In this document: positions 9,179-17,070 of the stretch, piece after piece
Position numbering within the stretch: the first letter of the stretch is position 1
Layout: each line of letters begins with the position of its first letter
Assembly (NCBI RefSeq): GCF_009695775.1
Contig: NZ_VUNG01000023.1
Location: 1 to 59,416, forward strand
DNA length: 59,416 nt
Reading direction: 5' to 3'
Origin: Hallella mizrahii
Lineage (GTDB): Bacteria; Bacteroidota; Bacteroidia; Bacteroidales; Bacteroidaceae
Notes under the pieces: generated by a model
Told to the model about the DNA's origin: nothing
The model's database searches: none
The model's input: the letters and a program-made list of their open reading frames with translations, nothing else
Translations under genes and position numbers: made by a program

Positions 9179-10243
9179 TTAAGACAGTCCAATGCCTTGA
9201 GCAGCTTTCACTAACCTTTTTTGTGCTACTTCCTTGTCAAGCGGATCTTCGTCAGCGGGCTGTCCGTCGTTGATACATACCAATTTGGTGAAGCCCGCAT
9301 CCAAGAGAGCCCGGCGATCTTCGATGCGGCCGCTGACGAGCACGACGGGTACTCCTGCCTTCTGTGCATGGCGCAACACAATGCTTGGCAGCTTGCCCAT
9401 GAGCGTTTGTTCATCGGACGCGCCCTCGCCAGTGATGACAAGATCTGCATGTTGCAGCATGTCGTCGAAATGATTGCTTCGCAGCACCAGTTCTGCACCA
9501 CTCTCCACTTGTGCGTCCATGAACTGCATGAAGGCATAGCCCAGACCTCCGGCTGCACCGGCACCGGGTCTTTGGCTCATGTCGAAACCTTGATGCTTGG
9601 CTGCCATCGCAGCAAAGGTTGCAGCACGCCGCTCAAGGAGTTCCACTTGCCTTCTATCGGCTCCTTTCTGTGGCGCAAATACGTAGGCGGCACCATGCGC
9701 TCCCGTGAGCGGACTGTCGACATCGGAGGCAAGAGTAACGCGGAGTGCCCTTAGTACAGATGTGTCAAAAGGATCGTACCACATCTGATGCAATCGTTGT
9801 TGAGCATGATGTCGCAGACAACGAAGCATGCCCAGTCCACAGTCGCTTGTGCCCGAACCGCCAAGGCCAATGATGAACTCACGACAACCCTGCTCCCATG
9901 TGTGCACTATCAACTCACCGACACCATAGCTTGTAGCTACGAGAGGGTTGCGAAGCTCTGGCTCTATCTTGTTCAAGCCGACAGCCTGCGCCACTTCGAT
10001 GATGGCTTTGCCATCCTTAATGCCAAAGTCGGCGTCGGTCCACCGCATCATCGCGTCGTGGACGTGACAGTGAACAACATGATCGGGATTCATCGCGCGC
10101 AGGAAGCCCTCACCGCCATCGCTGGCTTCCAGCTCCTGAATTTCCACATCACCGTGCCGCACTCTGAGTCCTTCCGCACACGCCTCATTGGCCTCTTGGC
10201 TGCTCATGCAACCTTTGAAACTGTCAAATATCAATAATATCAT
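9179..10243 (-). CDS. glycerate kinase (GlxK/GarK family)
   Basis: Phosphorylates D-glycerate with ATP in the cytoplasm, feeding glycolysis. About 354 residues. Family hallmarks are the N-terminal FDSFKGCMSSQEA, SDGGEGFL, the glycine-rich FIIGLGGSGTSDCGLGML and VITGEGASDEQT. ATG at 10243 is preferred as the start (MILLIFDSFKG). A TTG two codons upstream (10249) overlaps the TGA of the antitoxin gene and would also be possible. Only 2 bp separate that stop from the ATG, so translation is likely coupled to the upstream toxin-antitoxin genes, an unusual partner for a metabolic enzyme. No other glycerate or glyoxylate gene lies nearby. Confidence 0.9.
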   Translation of the reverse strand: MILLIFDSFKGCMSSQEANEACAEGLRVRHGDVEIQELEASDGGEGFLRAMNPDHVVHCHVHDAMMRWTDADFGIKDGKAIIEVAQAVGLNKIEPELRNPLVATSYGVGELIVHTWEQGCREFIIGLGGSGTSDCGLGMLRCLRHHAQQRLHQMWYDPFDTSVLRALRVTLASDVDSPLTGAHGAAYVFAPQKGADRRQVELLERRAATFAAMAAKHQGFDMSQRPGAGAAGGLGYAFMQFMDAQVESGAELVLRSNHFDDMLQHADLVITGEGASDEQTLMGKLPSIVLRHAQKAGVPVVLVSGRIEDRRALLDAGFTKLVCINDGQPADEDPLDKEVAQKRLVKAAQGIGLS

Positions 10244-10245
10244 AT

Positions 10246-10557
10246 TCAACCAACAACTAAAGAATATCTGAGCCCAAGTGCATTACTAATTAAGAGAAAG
10301 GTTGACAGCTGCATATCACTATTACCACGCTCTATATTACTGATAAACTCACGCTTCTTGCCAATCTTATCAGCCAATTGTTGTTGAGTCATCTTCAGTT
10401 GCTTACGCTGCTCTTTCAATATTTCAGCATAATAGAAAGATTTAGCACGAGCTTCAAAAGCTTCACGTGAAGGAGAACTTTTGGGGCCATACTCTTTATC
10501 TAATCTTGCTGATGAGGTCTGAAGCTTATTTAACTTGTTTTCGTCTAACTTTATCAT
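10246..10557 (-). CDS. XRE-family antitoxin (HigA-like)
   Basis: DNA-binding antitoxin that should neutralise the toxin encoded just upstream and repress their common promoter. 103 residues. A charged N-terminal half (1-45) is followed by a classic helix-turn-helix (about 50-95: LKMTQQQLADKIGKKREFIS then NIERGNSDMQ). The gene starts 2 bp after the toxin stop. Toxin first and antitoxin second is the HigBA order. The stop overlaps the alternative start of glycerate kinase. Family assignment is firm for XRE; HigA is inferred from gene order. Confidence 0.85.
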   Translation of the reverse strand: MIKLDENKLNKLQTSSARLDKEYGPKSSPSREAFEARAKSFYYAEILKEQRKQLKMTQQQLADKIGKKREFISNIERGNSDMQLSTFLLISNALGLRYSLVVG

Positions 10558-10559
10558 AC

Positions 10560-10910
10560 CTATTCCTCCATATATTTTCTTAATATCTTATTAGCAATTT
10601 CTACTTCTTGCTTATATTGCTTCTTGCTTTTCTTCAAGAAAGAATTAAGGAAAATGACTCTACTGGATTCTATAAAGCTTATGGCATCTATGGCGAACAT
10701 AACAGTACGATACTCGTTACTGCCTATTGAAACACGTGCCTCATAAAAATCTGTCCCCTCTATGTTCTTCACAAACTTAGTACTGACAACCTTTATAGTC
10801 GCTATTATCTGTTCTACATAATCGTACTTTACTCTAACCCTCATGGGAAGAGCATCTAAGTATTCTTTATACTCATCCGAATAGTAGATTTCCCTTATCT
10901 TCTTATCCAT
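10560..10910 (-). CDS. RelE/HigB-superfamily toxin (Gp49-like)
   Basis: Probable mRNA-cleaving toxin of a type II toxin-antitoxin pair, 116 residues. The pattern of an N-terminal helical hairpin (YKEYLDALPMRVRVKYDYVE), then FYEARVSIGSNEYRTVMFA, then IFLNSFLKKSKKQYKQEVE is that of HigB/Gp49-like toxins: the Arg before the central strand and the Phe-Leu-Lys-Lys-x-x-K segment are typical. It is the first gene of a three-gene leftward unit with the antitoxin and glycerate kinase. Its -7 promoter box ends only 4 nt before the ATG, so the message may be nearly leaderless. The region is visibly AT-richer than its neighbours, consistent with transfer. Confidence 0.85.
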   Translation of the reverse strand: MDKKIREIYYSDEYKEYLDALPMRVRVKYDYVEQIIATIKVVSTKFVKNIEGTDFYEARVSIGSNEYRTVMFAIDAISFIESSRVIFLNSFLKKSKKQYKQEVEIANKILRKYMEE

Positions 10911-10914
10911 ACTA

Positions 10915-10946
10915 CAAAAGTAAGTGTTTTATTCCAAATAGGCAAA
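10915..10946 (-). promoter_or_regulatory. promoter of the toxin-antitoxin-glycerate kinase unit
   Basis: On the minus strand TTTG (complement of 10943-10946), a 20-nt spacer and TACTTTTG (complement of 10915-10922) match the Bacteroidetes consensus. The start codon ends the gap after only TAGT, so transcription should begin at or next to the ATG. Confidence 0.7.
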
Positions 10947-11072
10947 TAAGATGGAACGAATTTATTACTTTTTATTGAATACGGCAAGCTACGTAATAAG
11001 CGAAAAGCCTTTGAAGAACATTTAGGGCTCGCCTTTCTGTAATATTTCCGCCTTTTCTACGTTAATAATACC

Positions 11073-13448
11073 ATGATACGTAGACTTTTCATCTTGATGA
11101 TACTCACGTTGCTGGGTCTGGACGGCATGGCACAGAGCTTCACACTGCACGGCCGCGTCATCGACGAGGACGGCAATCCCGTGGAGTTTGCCAGTGTGTC
11201 ATGCTTGCAGCAGGGCAAGGCCACGGTGACCTCGGCTCACGGCAACTACAGCCTTACGCTTCACTCCGCCGACTCGGTGGTGGTGAAGTTCTCTATGCTC
11301 GGCTACCGCACGAAGACACGTGTGCTGAGAAAGCCCAAGGGACCACAGACCTTGCAGGTGACGCTCTACGGCATGGCCAACACGCTCGGACAAGTAGATG
11401 TCACAGGACAAAAGATACAGTCTGGACAAGGACAGGAGCTCAGCACCAAAGACATGAAAGGCTCGCCCTCGACGACGGGCAATGCCGTGGAGGAACTCGT
11501 GCAGAGCCAGGCAGGTGTGTCGACACACTCTGAACTGTCGTCGCAATACAATGTGCGTGGCGGGGCCTTTGATGAGAACTCGGTATATATAAACAATGTG
11601 GAAGTCTACCGCCCGTTCCTCGTCCGCAGCGGACAGCAGGAAGGACTCTCGGTCATCAATCCCGACATGGTGGAGCGTATCAGCTTCTCCACTGGTGGCT
11701 TTGAGACTAAGTACGGCGACAAGATGTCGTCGGCTCTCGACATCACCTATCGCCAGCCCAAGCATGCCGAAGCCTCGGCAACGGTGTCCTTGCTCGGTGC
11801 CTCAGCTTATGTGGGATTGGGAAGCAAAAATTTTTCTTGGACCAATGGACTGCGCTACAAGACTACGAAATATCTCCTTGGCTCGATGGAAACCAACGGA
11901 GAGTACAAGCCCAACTTCCTCGACTATCAGACCTATCTCCATTGGAGGCCTAACAGACTATGGAGCTTCGACATCATTGGCAATGTCTCGGACAACCACT
12001 ATACCTTCCAGCCCGAGAGCCGAGAGACTACCTTTGGCACGCTTGAGGATGTAAAGTCGTTTAAAGTATATTTCGACGGACAGGAGAAAGACCGATTTCA
12101 AACCTATTTCGGCACCATTGGCATCACGCGCCACTGGGGCGACTCTACATCGGTGTCACTTCTCGGATCGGCTTTCACTACCAGCGAGAGAGAGCAGTAT
12201 GATATACAAGGACAGTATTGGCTTACACAAACCGAGACGTCGGAAGACCTCGGTGTGGGCACATACTTCCAGCATGCCCGCAACTACCTCAAAGCACGGG
12301 TGGGCAGCGTGAAGCTATTGGTCAGCCACAAGACGGCTTCACACAACATTGAGGGAGCCTTCACCTTTAAGAAAGAACATATCGAGGAAAACTCGCGCGA
12401 ATACGAGATGCGGGACTCGGCAGGATACAGCATACCGCATACGGGCAAAGACCTCTATATGATCTATTCGCTCAGAGCCAAGAACCAACTCGATGCCAAC
12501 CGTACGGAAGTCTATCTGCAAGACACCTGGCGCTTTCACCGCAACGACTCCAGCACGCTCTACACGCTGAACTACGGTGTGCGCTTCTCTCACTGGAACT
12601 TCAACAGAGAGTCGACTCTTTCGCCGCGTGTATCTCTCGGCATCACACCTTCGTGGAACCGCGACCTGACTTTCCGTCTGGCTACGGGACTTTACTATCA
12701 GGCTCCTTTCTTCAAGGAACTCAGAGACACTTCAACCGTGTACGGCATGACCGTGGCTTCGCTCAACAACAAGGTGAAGAGTCAGCGTGCCATTCACGTC
12801 ATCGGTGGCATGGACTACCGCTTCAAAGTCAACAACCGTCCTTACCGCTTCTCGGCTGAGGCTTACTATAAGTTCCTCCATAACCTCATCCCTTACTCGG
12901 TAAGCAACGTGCAGGTGGTCTACTACGGTGATCACACCGCTACCGGACATGCCGCAGGCGTGGACCTGAAGCTTTATGGTGAGTTTGTACCCGGCACCGA
13001 CTCGTGGATCACATTCTCATTTATGAATACAAAGATGAATGTCGACGGGCGCTCACTGCCGCTGCCTACTGACCAGCGCTTTGCCGCGCATCTCTTCTTC
13101 ACCGATTATTTCCCAGGAACCACACGCTGGAAGATGAGCCTGAGGCTGACCTATGCCGACGGACTGCCCTTCTCTACACCACACCGCGAGCTCACCTCTG
13201 CCTCTTTCCGTGCGCCGGCTTACAAGCGGGCGGACATCGGCATGAGCTACCGCCTCTACGACAACAGCGATCACCACAGCAGCCATTGGCTTAAAAACAT
13301 CTGGCTCGGCATCGACTGTCTCAACCTCTTAGGCATCAACAACGTCAACTCCTACTACTGGGTCACCGATGTCGTCGGCCAGCAGTATGCTGTGCCCAAC
13401 TACTTGACCGGTCGCCGCATCAACGCCAAGGTCACCGTAGAGTTCTGA
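11073..13448 (+). CDS. TonB-dependent outer-membrane receptor without SusD partner
   Basis: Outer-membrane TonB-dependent transporter of 791 residues. It has a signal peptide (about 1-21, ending GMAQ), a carboxypeptidase-regulatory-like domain (about 23-100), a plug (about 120-230, with YNVRGGAFDENSVYINNVEV and GGFETKYGDKMSSALDI) and a barrel ending in the aromatic VTVEF typical of outer-membrane proteins. It is shorter than SusC proteins and has no susD neighbour, which fits FecA/BtuB-like receptors for metal complexes, cofactors or peptides more than glycans. The ligand cannot be read. It stands alone and converges on the GH30 gene 120 bp away. Confidence 0.9.
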   Translation: MIRRLFILMILTLLGLDGMAQSFTLHGRVIDEDGNPVEFASVSCLQQGKATVTSAHGNYSLTLHSADSVVVKFSMLGYRTKTRVLRKPKGPQTLQVTLYGMANTLGQVDVTGQKIQSGQGQELSTKDMKGSPSTTGNAVEELVQSQAGVSTHSELSSQYNVRGGAFDENSVYINNVEVYRPFLVRSGQQEGLSVINPDMVERISFSTGGFETKYGDKMSSALDITYRQPKHAEASATVSLLGASAYVGLGSKNFSWTNGLRYKTTKYLLGSMETNGEYKPNFLDYQTYLHWRPNRLWSFDIIGNVSDNHYTFQPESRETTFGTLEDVKSFKVYFDGQEKDRFQTYFGTIGITRHWGDSTSVSLLGSAFTTSEREQYDIQGQYWLTQTETSEDLGVGTYFQHARNYLKARVGSVKLLVSHKTASHNIEGAFTFKKEHIEENSREYEMRDSAGYSIPHTGKDLYMIYSLRAKNQLDANRTEVYLQDTWRFHRNDSSTLYTLNYGVRFSHWNFNRESTLSPRVSLGITPSWNRDLTFRLATGLYYQAPFFKELRDTSTVYGMTVASLNNKVKSQRAIHVIGGMDYRFKVNNRPYRFSAEAYYKFLHNLIPYSVSNVQVVYYGDHTATGHAAGVDLKLYGEFVPGTDSWITFSFMNTKMNVDGRSLPLPTDQRFAAHLFFTDYFPGTTRWKMSLRLTYADGLPFSTPHRELTSASFRAPAYKRADIGMSYRLYDNSDHHSSHWLKNIWLGIDCLNLLGINNVNSYYWVTDVVGQQYAVPNYLTGRRINAKVTVEF

Positions 13449-13513
13449 GCATAAGGCGTGCGGAGCCTTTATCACCAAGTAGCCCCGTGTTGTTCTGAGT
13501 GCTTGGTCTGTAT

Positions 13514-13558
13514 GTTGCTGCTGTGCAGCAACCCTCTCTCTCCCTCTCCCTCTCTCGA
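13514..13558. repeat. hairpin plus CT-rich simple-sequence tract between convergent genes
   Basis: GTTGCTGC (13514-13521) and GCAGCAAC (13525-13532) form a perfect 8-bp stem with a 3-nt loop. It is followed directly by a run of C and T only (13532-13557, mostly CTCTCTCC units). It lies between the stops of the TonB receptor (+) and the GH30 gene (-), so it may end transcription from one or both sides. Confidence 0.5.
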
Positions 13559-13568
13559 AGCGTGTCTC

Positions 13569-15122
13569 TCACCTCTCGCTGACAAACGTGGTGACAGATC
13601 GCGGCTCGAGCACGGCATTTCCATTGCTTTCTTCCACCGGTTTCAGGTTTTCTCCCGTCACGTCCGACGTGCGGTAGAGTTGCCAAGCGTGCTTACTTTC
13701 TGGAAGAGTCAGAACGATCGGAGCAGAGCCTTCTCCATAATTAATGGCGACCACTACCCACGAGCCGTCTACATTGCGATAGGCTGAAGTCATCACGCCG
13801 TAGGGTTGTGTCTCACCGTCTGCAACAAGTTTTCCTCCATCTGTCACAGACATCGCATACCGCCGTGCTCCCGGACGGATGAAGCGGCTATAATTGCCCA
13901 ACGTCCACATCAGCTTTGAATCGATGGCCTTGCCCGTTTTCCAACCGTCATTACTGAGCACGCGGATCAGTCCATCTTTGTAGTCGCCTCCCAAGGCACG
14001 CCACCACGACCAGCTCTCGGCATCGCCATAGACCAGATCATGATGGATGACACGAGCCACATAGAGTGCCGTCATCATCGAAAAGTCGAAATGGCCGCCT
14101 CCCCCGATCTCCTCATCGTTGCTCATAATGCAAAGTTCACTTTGCCAATAATGAAGGTCATACCGCGCCAACGTGTCTCGGAGTTGCTCGCGTACCTGAC
14201 GCATATATTTCACGGGCGTATTGGTCCAATAGCTGTGAGCCAAAATGCAGTGCGGCACGCCCGGGCAATTGCCCAAATAGGTCTGCACGCTGTCTTTATT
14301 GAAGAAGCTGGATATTTCGAAACCGCGCTGCCAGTCTGTCTCGTGAGTACCCAAGAGGCACCGCAGATCGCTACTCTCATTGATCGTTATCTGTGTATTG
14401 ACCTTTTGCTTTTTTAATGCTTTCGAAACAGCCCTCACCAACTTTGCTACTTCCCGGTTGGTAGCGGGCGACCCTTCCTGCTTCGGTCCCAGCCAGTTCC
14501 AGTGTCCGTCCGGCTCGTTGACCGGACTGACATAGTCGAAATGGATGCCGTCGTGCGCTTCCAGTCCTTTCAAGCTTGTCGCGATGAACCGTGCGGCACG
14601 GTCATAGCAGTCCGGCTTTAGGTTGATCGTTCCTCCACGTCCCGTGTTGGTAGCGAGACCGTTTTGTGTAAAGAAGACCGGCATAGAATTCATGAAAGCC
14701 AGAAAGTGGTCAACGCCACGCTCTTTGGCAAGTTTCAGGAAGTTGCGCTGCCCCTGCTGCTTGCTCCAGTCGTAACTGCCGTCAGCATTCAGGAAGCATT
14801 CCGTCCGTGTAGCTTGCTGAATATACGAGCTGTCGCCCTGCTCCTCACTGCCGGCCCCAAGGTTGAAACGCCATAATGAAAGTCCGATGCCGCGTGGCTG
14901 ACCTTGCGCATCGTCGTCTGTGCTGAACAGCCAGTCGGCGATTTGTCGCTGCTGTTGCTCCGGCCACAGCCCAACATACTTCATACTCCATGCGTCAGAT
15001 GCCCCAAAGTGCAGAATCTGTTGGCGCGGTTGATCTGCGTTGATCCGGTAGATCCGTTGGGCACGGATTGACACTGCCGCCATCAACAACAGTGCAGAGA
15101 AGAGAAAACGATGATATTTCAT
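13569..15122 (-). CDS. GH30-family endo-beta-1,6-glycanase (first of two)
   Basis: Secreted retaining glycoside hydrolase of 517 residues with a signal peptide (about 1-22, ending IRAQ). The (beta/alpha)8 barrel carries acid/base Glu203 in YVSPVNEPDGHW and nucleophile Glu329 in YWQSELCIM. The barrel is followed by the GH30 side beta-domain (about 405-517). The early FGASDAWS segment and the EGSP-TN region after the acid/base recall GH30 endo-beta-1,6-galactanases and related beta-1,6-glucanases; the subfamily is not certain. It is the last gene of a leftward operon (lipoprotein, SusC, SusD, GH30, GH30), 40 bp after the other GH30, which it resembles throughout the barrel. The pair probably arose by duplication. 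Confidence 0.88.
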   Translation of the reverse strand: MKYHRFLFSALLLMAAVSIRAQRIYRINADQPRQQILHFGASDAWSMKYVGLWPEQQQRQIADWLFSTDDDAQGQPRGIGLSLWRFNLGAGSEEQGDSSYIQQATRTECFLNADGSYDWSKQQGQRNFLKLAKERGVDHFLAFMNSMPVFFTQNGLATNTGRGGTINLKPDCYDRAARFIATSLKGLEAHDGIHFDYVSPVNEPDGHWNWLGPKQEGSPATNREVAKLVRAVSKALKKQKVNTQITINESSDLRCLLGTHETDWQRGFEISSFFNKDSVQTYLGNCPGVPHCILAHSYWTNTPVKYMRQVREQLRDTLARYDLHYWQSELCIMSNDEEIGGGGHFDFSMMTALYVARVIHHDLVYGDAESWSWWRALGGDYKDGLIRVLSNDGWKTGKAIDSKLMWTLGNYSRFIRPGARRYAMSVTDGGKLVADGETQPYGVMTSAYRNVDGSWVVVAINYGEGSAPIVLTLPESKHAWQLYRTSDVTGENLKPVEESNGNAVLEPRSVTTFVSER

Positions 15123-15162
15123 AGCAGAATAGGATATATGATGAGGATAGTTAATTCTTCAT

Positions 15163-16911
15163 TCAGTGATTGACGACTTTCTTTCCATCAACGACATAGA
15201 TACCTTTCGGCAAAGAATGCAGAAGAGAGACATCGTCAGCGACCTTCATTCCTGTCAAGGAAAAGATGGCATTCACTTTTTTAGCATCTTCTTCTATGCT
15301 CTGAATGCCGGTAGCAAAGTCACCGTCGAGAGTGAAGGTCACCACGGAGCGAGCCGGAATGAGGATACGTGTGTCGGCATTGGGCGTTGTACTCAGTGTA
15401 GCGTCAAGGCTCAGCGAATGCGTAGCATCCGTCACATATTTATGAATAGCAGTGGCGGAAGTATTAAATTTGACACCCTTTGCTGCGTCTCCGTTATTGA
15501 CAAAGACAGCCACAACGCGCTTGCCGTCCGGTGAGACAAAGGCTGTAGCCATCAATCCGTCGATATCGTTGACCGTAGTGCCCGTCATAGCTATGCGCTG
15601 ATAGCCGGGGCGTACAAAGCGGCTGTAGTTGCCGAGTACCCACAGATTGGGATTGGCCGTGACGGTTCCACCTTTTGTGAGGTCACCATAGCTCTCGTAG
15701 CCAGTGTCACCGGAAGCGTTGAGCCGAAGCAGTTCAAACCGGTTTTTCTGGCTCCATTGTGATTGTGCCATTGCTGTCCAGTACGACCATGACGACATGT
15801 TGCCTTCGGTGAGTCCCACATAGATGAGCTTTCCCATGAACAAAGCGATATCCATCTCGCTCGCCTCATCGTAAGAACCAGGGAAACCAGTGTCTGTACC
15901 AGGCTCTTTGTCAAGCATACTCCACTCGGTTTGCATGACTTTCAATCCGTATTGCGCAGCTTTCTGTGCCACCTTCTTTCGTGTGTCCACTAATGCAGCA
16001 TCGCTGTCAAAGGTCCAATAGTCGTGTCCGGCCACGGCTTTCTCCACATGGCCCAGTCCACCAATATATGTTTCACTGTTTGCCGTATTCCAAAAAGCCT
16101 CTATCTGATCCGAAGCCCTGCCACCATAGTCAGAGCAAGGCTGATAGAGCCGGTCCCATGCGCTTGCTTCCGGCATGACAATGGTAGTTCCCGACAATTG
16201 CTGCTTGTCAAGTGCTTGATCCAATTCCTTTACGAGTCGGCTGATCTCAGCGTTCTGCCAAGGCGAGCCCTCCTGACCTTCGCGCCAGTCGAAAGCCGGC
16301 TCGTTGACAGGGTCGACATAGGTGATAGGATAGCCTAAGTCGGTGAAGTGTCGGGCTGTGGTGGCGATATAGTTTGCGAAATCGTCATAGCAATCTTCCT
16401 TAAGGTTGGCTCCCGCCGACCCGTCCTTGTTGTTGGCCAGTCCGTTTGCCGTATAATAAATAGGTGCAGAGTTTGCGAAAAGAAGGAAATGATCAACCCC
16501 ATAGCTCTTGGCCTGCTCCATGAACCACCGTTGTCCGGCACAGCGGTTCCAGTCGTAGGTGCCGTCAGACTTGATGTAGCAGTCAGCGCGTCGTGTGACA
16601 TCAGTGATATTCGATCCGTCGCCTTGTTCACTGCTGCCAGCACCCAAGTTCACTCTCCACACCGAGAGTCCGATGCCTTCGGGATTGCCGTTGCTGTCCA
16701 TCTTTTGCGAGAAGAGCAGGCGCGCAGCTTTTTCCTTTTCTGTGGTGGCGAAGTACCGTCCCACGAAATCAGCGGTCCAGCAGTCCGACGCACCGAAATC
16801 CATGATGGTCTGGTAGTGCTCGGAAGGATTGAATCCTATTGTGTAAGTCGACTGGGCTGAGGCTGACAAGACTGTAGACAATGCTAAGAAGGAGAAAAGT
16901 ATTTGTTTCAT
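15163..16911 (-). CDS. GH30-family endo-beta-1,6-glycanase (second of two) with C-terminal sorting-like tail
   Basis: Secreted retaining glycanase of 582 residues with a signal peptide (about 1-20, ending SASAQ). Acid/base Glu204 lies in YVDPVNEPAFDW and nucleophile Glu329 in MQTEWSML. The side beta-domain spans about 415-530. Unlike its neighbour it has an extra C-terminal segment ending LPKGIYVVDGKKVVNH. That pattern resembles type IX secretion (Por) C-terminal sorting tails of Bacteroidetes, so export to the surface or medium is possible. It lies between susD and the other GH30. The two enzymes may act at different places, one exported and one periplasmic; this is inference. Confidence 0.88.
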   Translation of the reverse strand: MKQILFSFLALSTVLSASAQSTYTIGFNPSEHYQTIMDFGASDCWTADFVGRYFATTEKEKAARLLFSQKMDSNGNPEGIGLSVWRVNLGAGSSEQGDGSNITDVTRRADCYIKSDGTYDWNRCAGQRWFMEQAKSYGVDHFLLFANSAPIYYTANGLANNKDGSAGANLKEDCYDDFANYIATTARHFTDLGYPITYVDPVNEPAFDWREGQEGSPWQNAEISRLVKELDQALDKQQLSGTTIVMPEASAWDRLYQPCSDYGGRASDQIEAFWNTANSETYIGGLGHVEKAVAGHDYWTFDSDAALVDTRKKVAQKAAQYGLKVMQTEWSMLDKEPGTDTGFPGSYDEASEMDIALFMGKLIYVGLTEGNMSSWSYWTAMAQSQWSQKNRFELLRLNASGDTGYESYGDLTKGGTVTANPNLWVLGNYSRFVRPGYQRIAMTGTTVNDIDGLMATAFVSPDGKRVVAVFVNNGDAAKGVKFNTSATAIHKYVTDATHSLSLDATLSTTPNADTRILIPARSVVTFTLDGDFATGIQSIEEDAKKVNAIFSLTGMKVADDVSLLHSLPKGIYVVDGKKVVNH

Positions 16912-16959
16912 ACGAGATAATATAAAAAGAAGTGTGAAGAGGAAATCTATTCAACAATG

Positions 16960-17066
16960 AAAGGTTCACAGGTTCCAAAGGTTCCGAAGGTTTAAAGATT
17001 CCCTACGATCGACAAAACCTTTAAAACCAACAAAACCTTTAAAACCTAAAGAACCTTCGAAACCTA
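16960..17066 (-). repeat. short GGTT/AACC repeats in the susD-GH30 spacer
   Basis: The left half carries about four 8-9-bp units of the type AAGGTTCCG. The right half carries the same motif in the opposite orientation, including two copies of an 18-bp unit ACAAAACCTTTAAAACCA. GGTTCCGAAGGTT (about 16980-16992) and AACCTTCGAAACC (about 17052-17064) form a 13-bp inverted repeat with one mismatch. A stem-loop between these genes could tune expression or mRNA decay. Confidence 0.6.
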
Positions 17067-17070
17067 GAAT

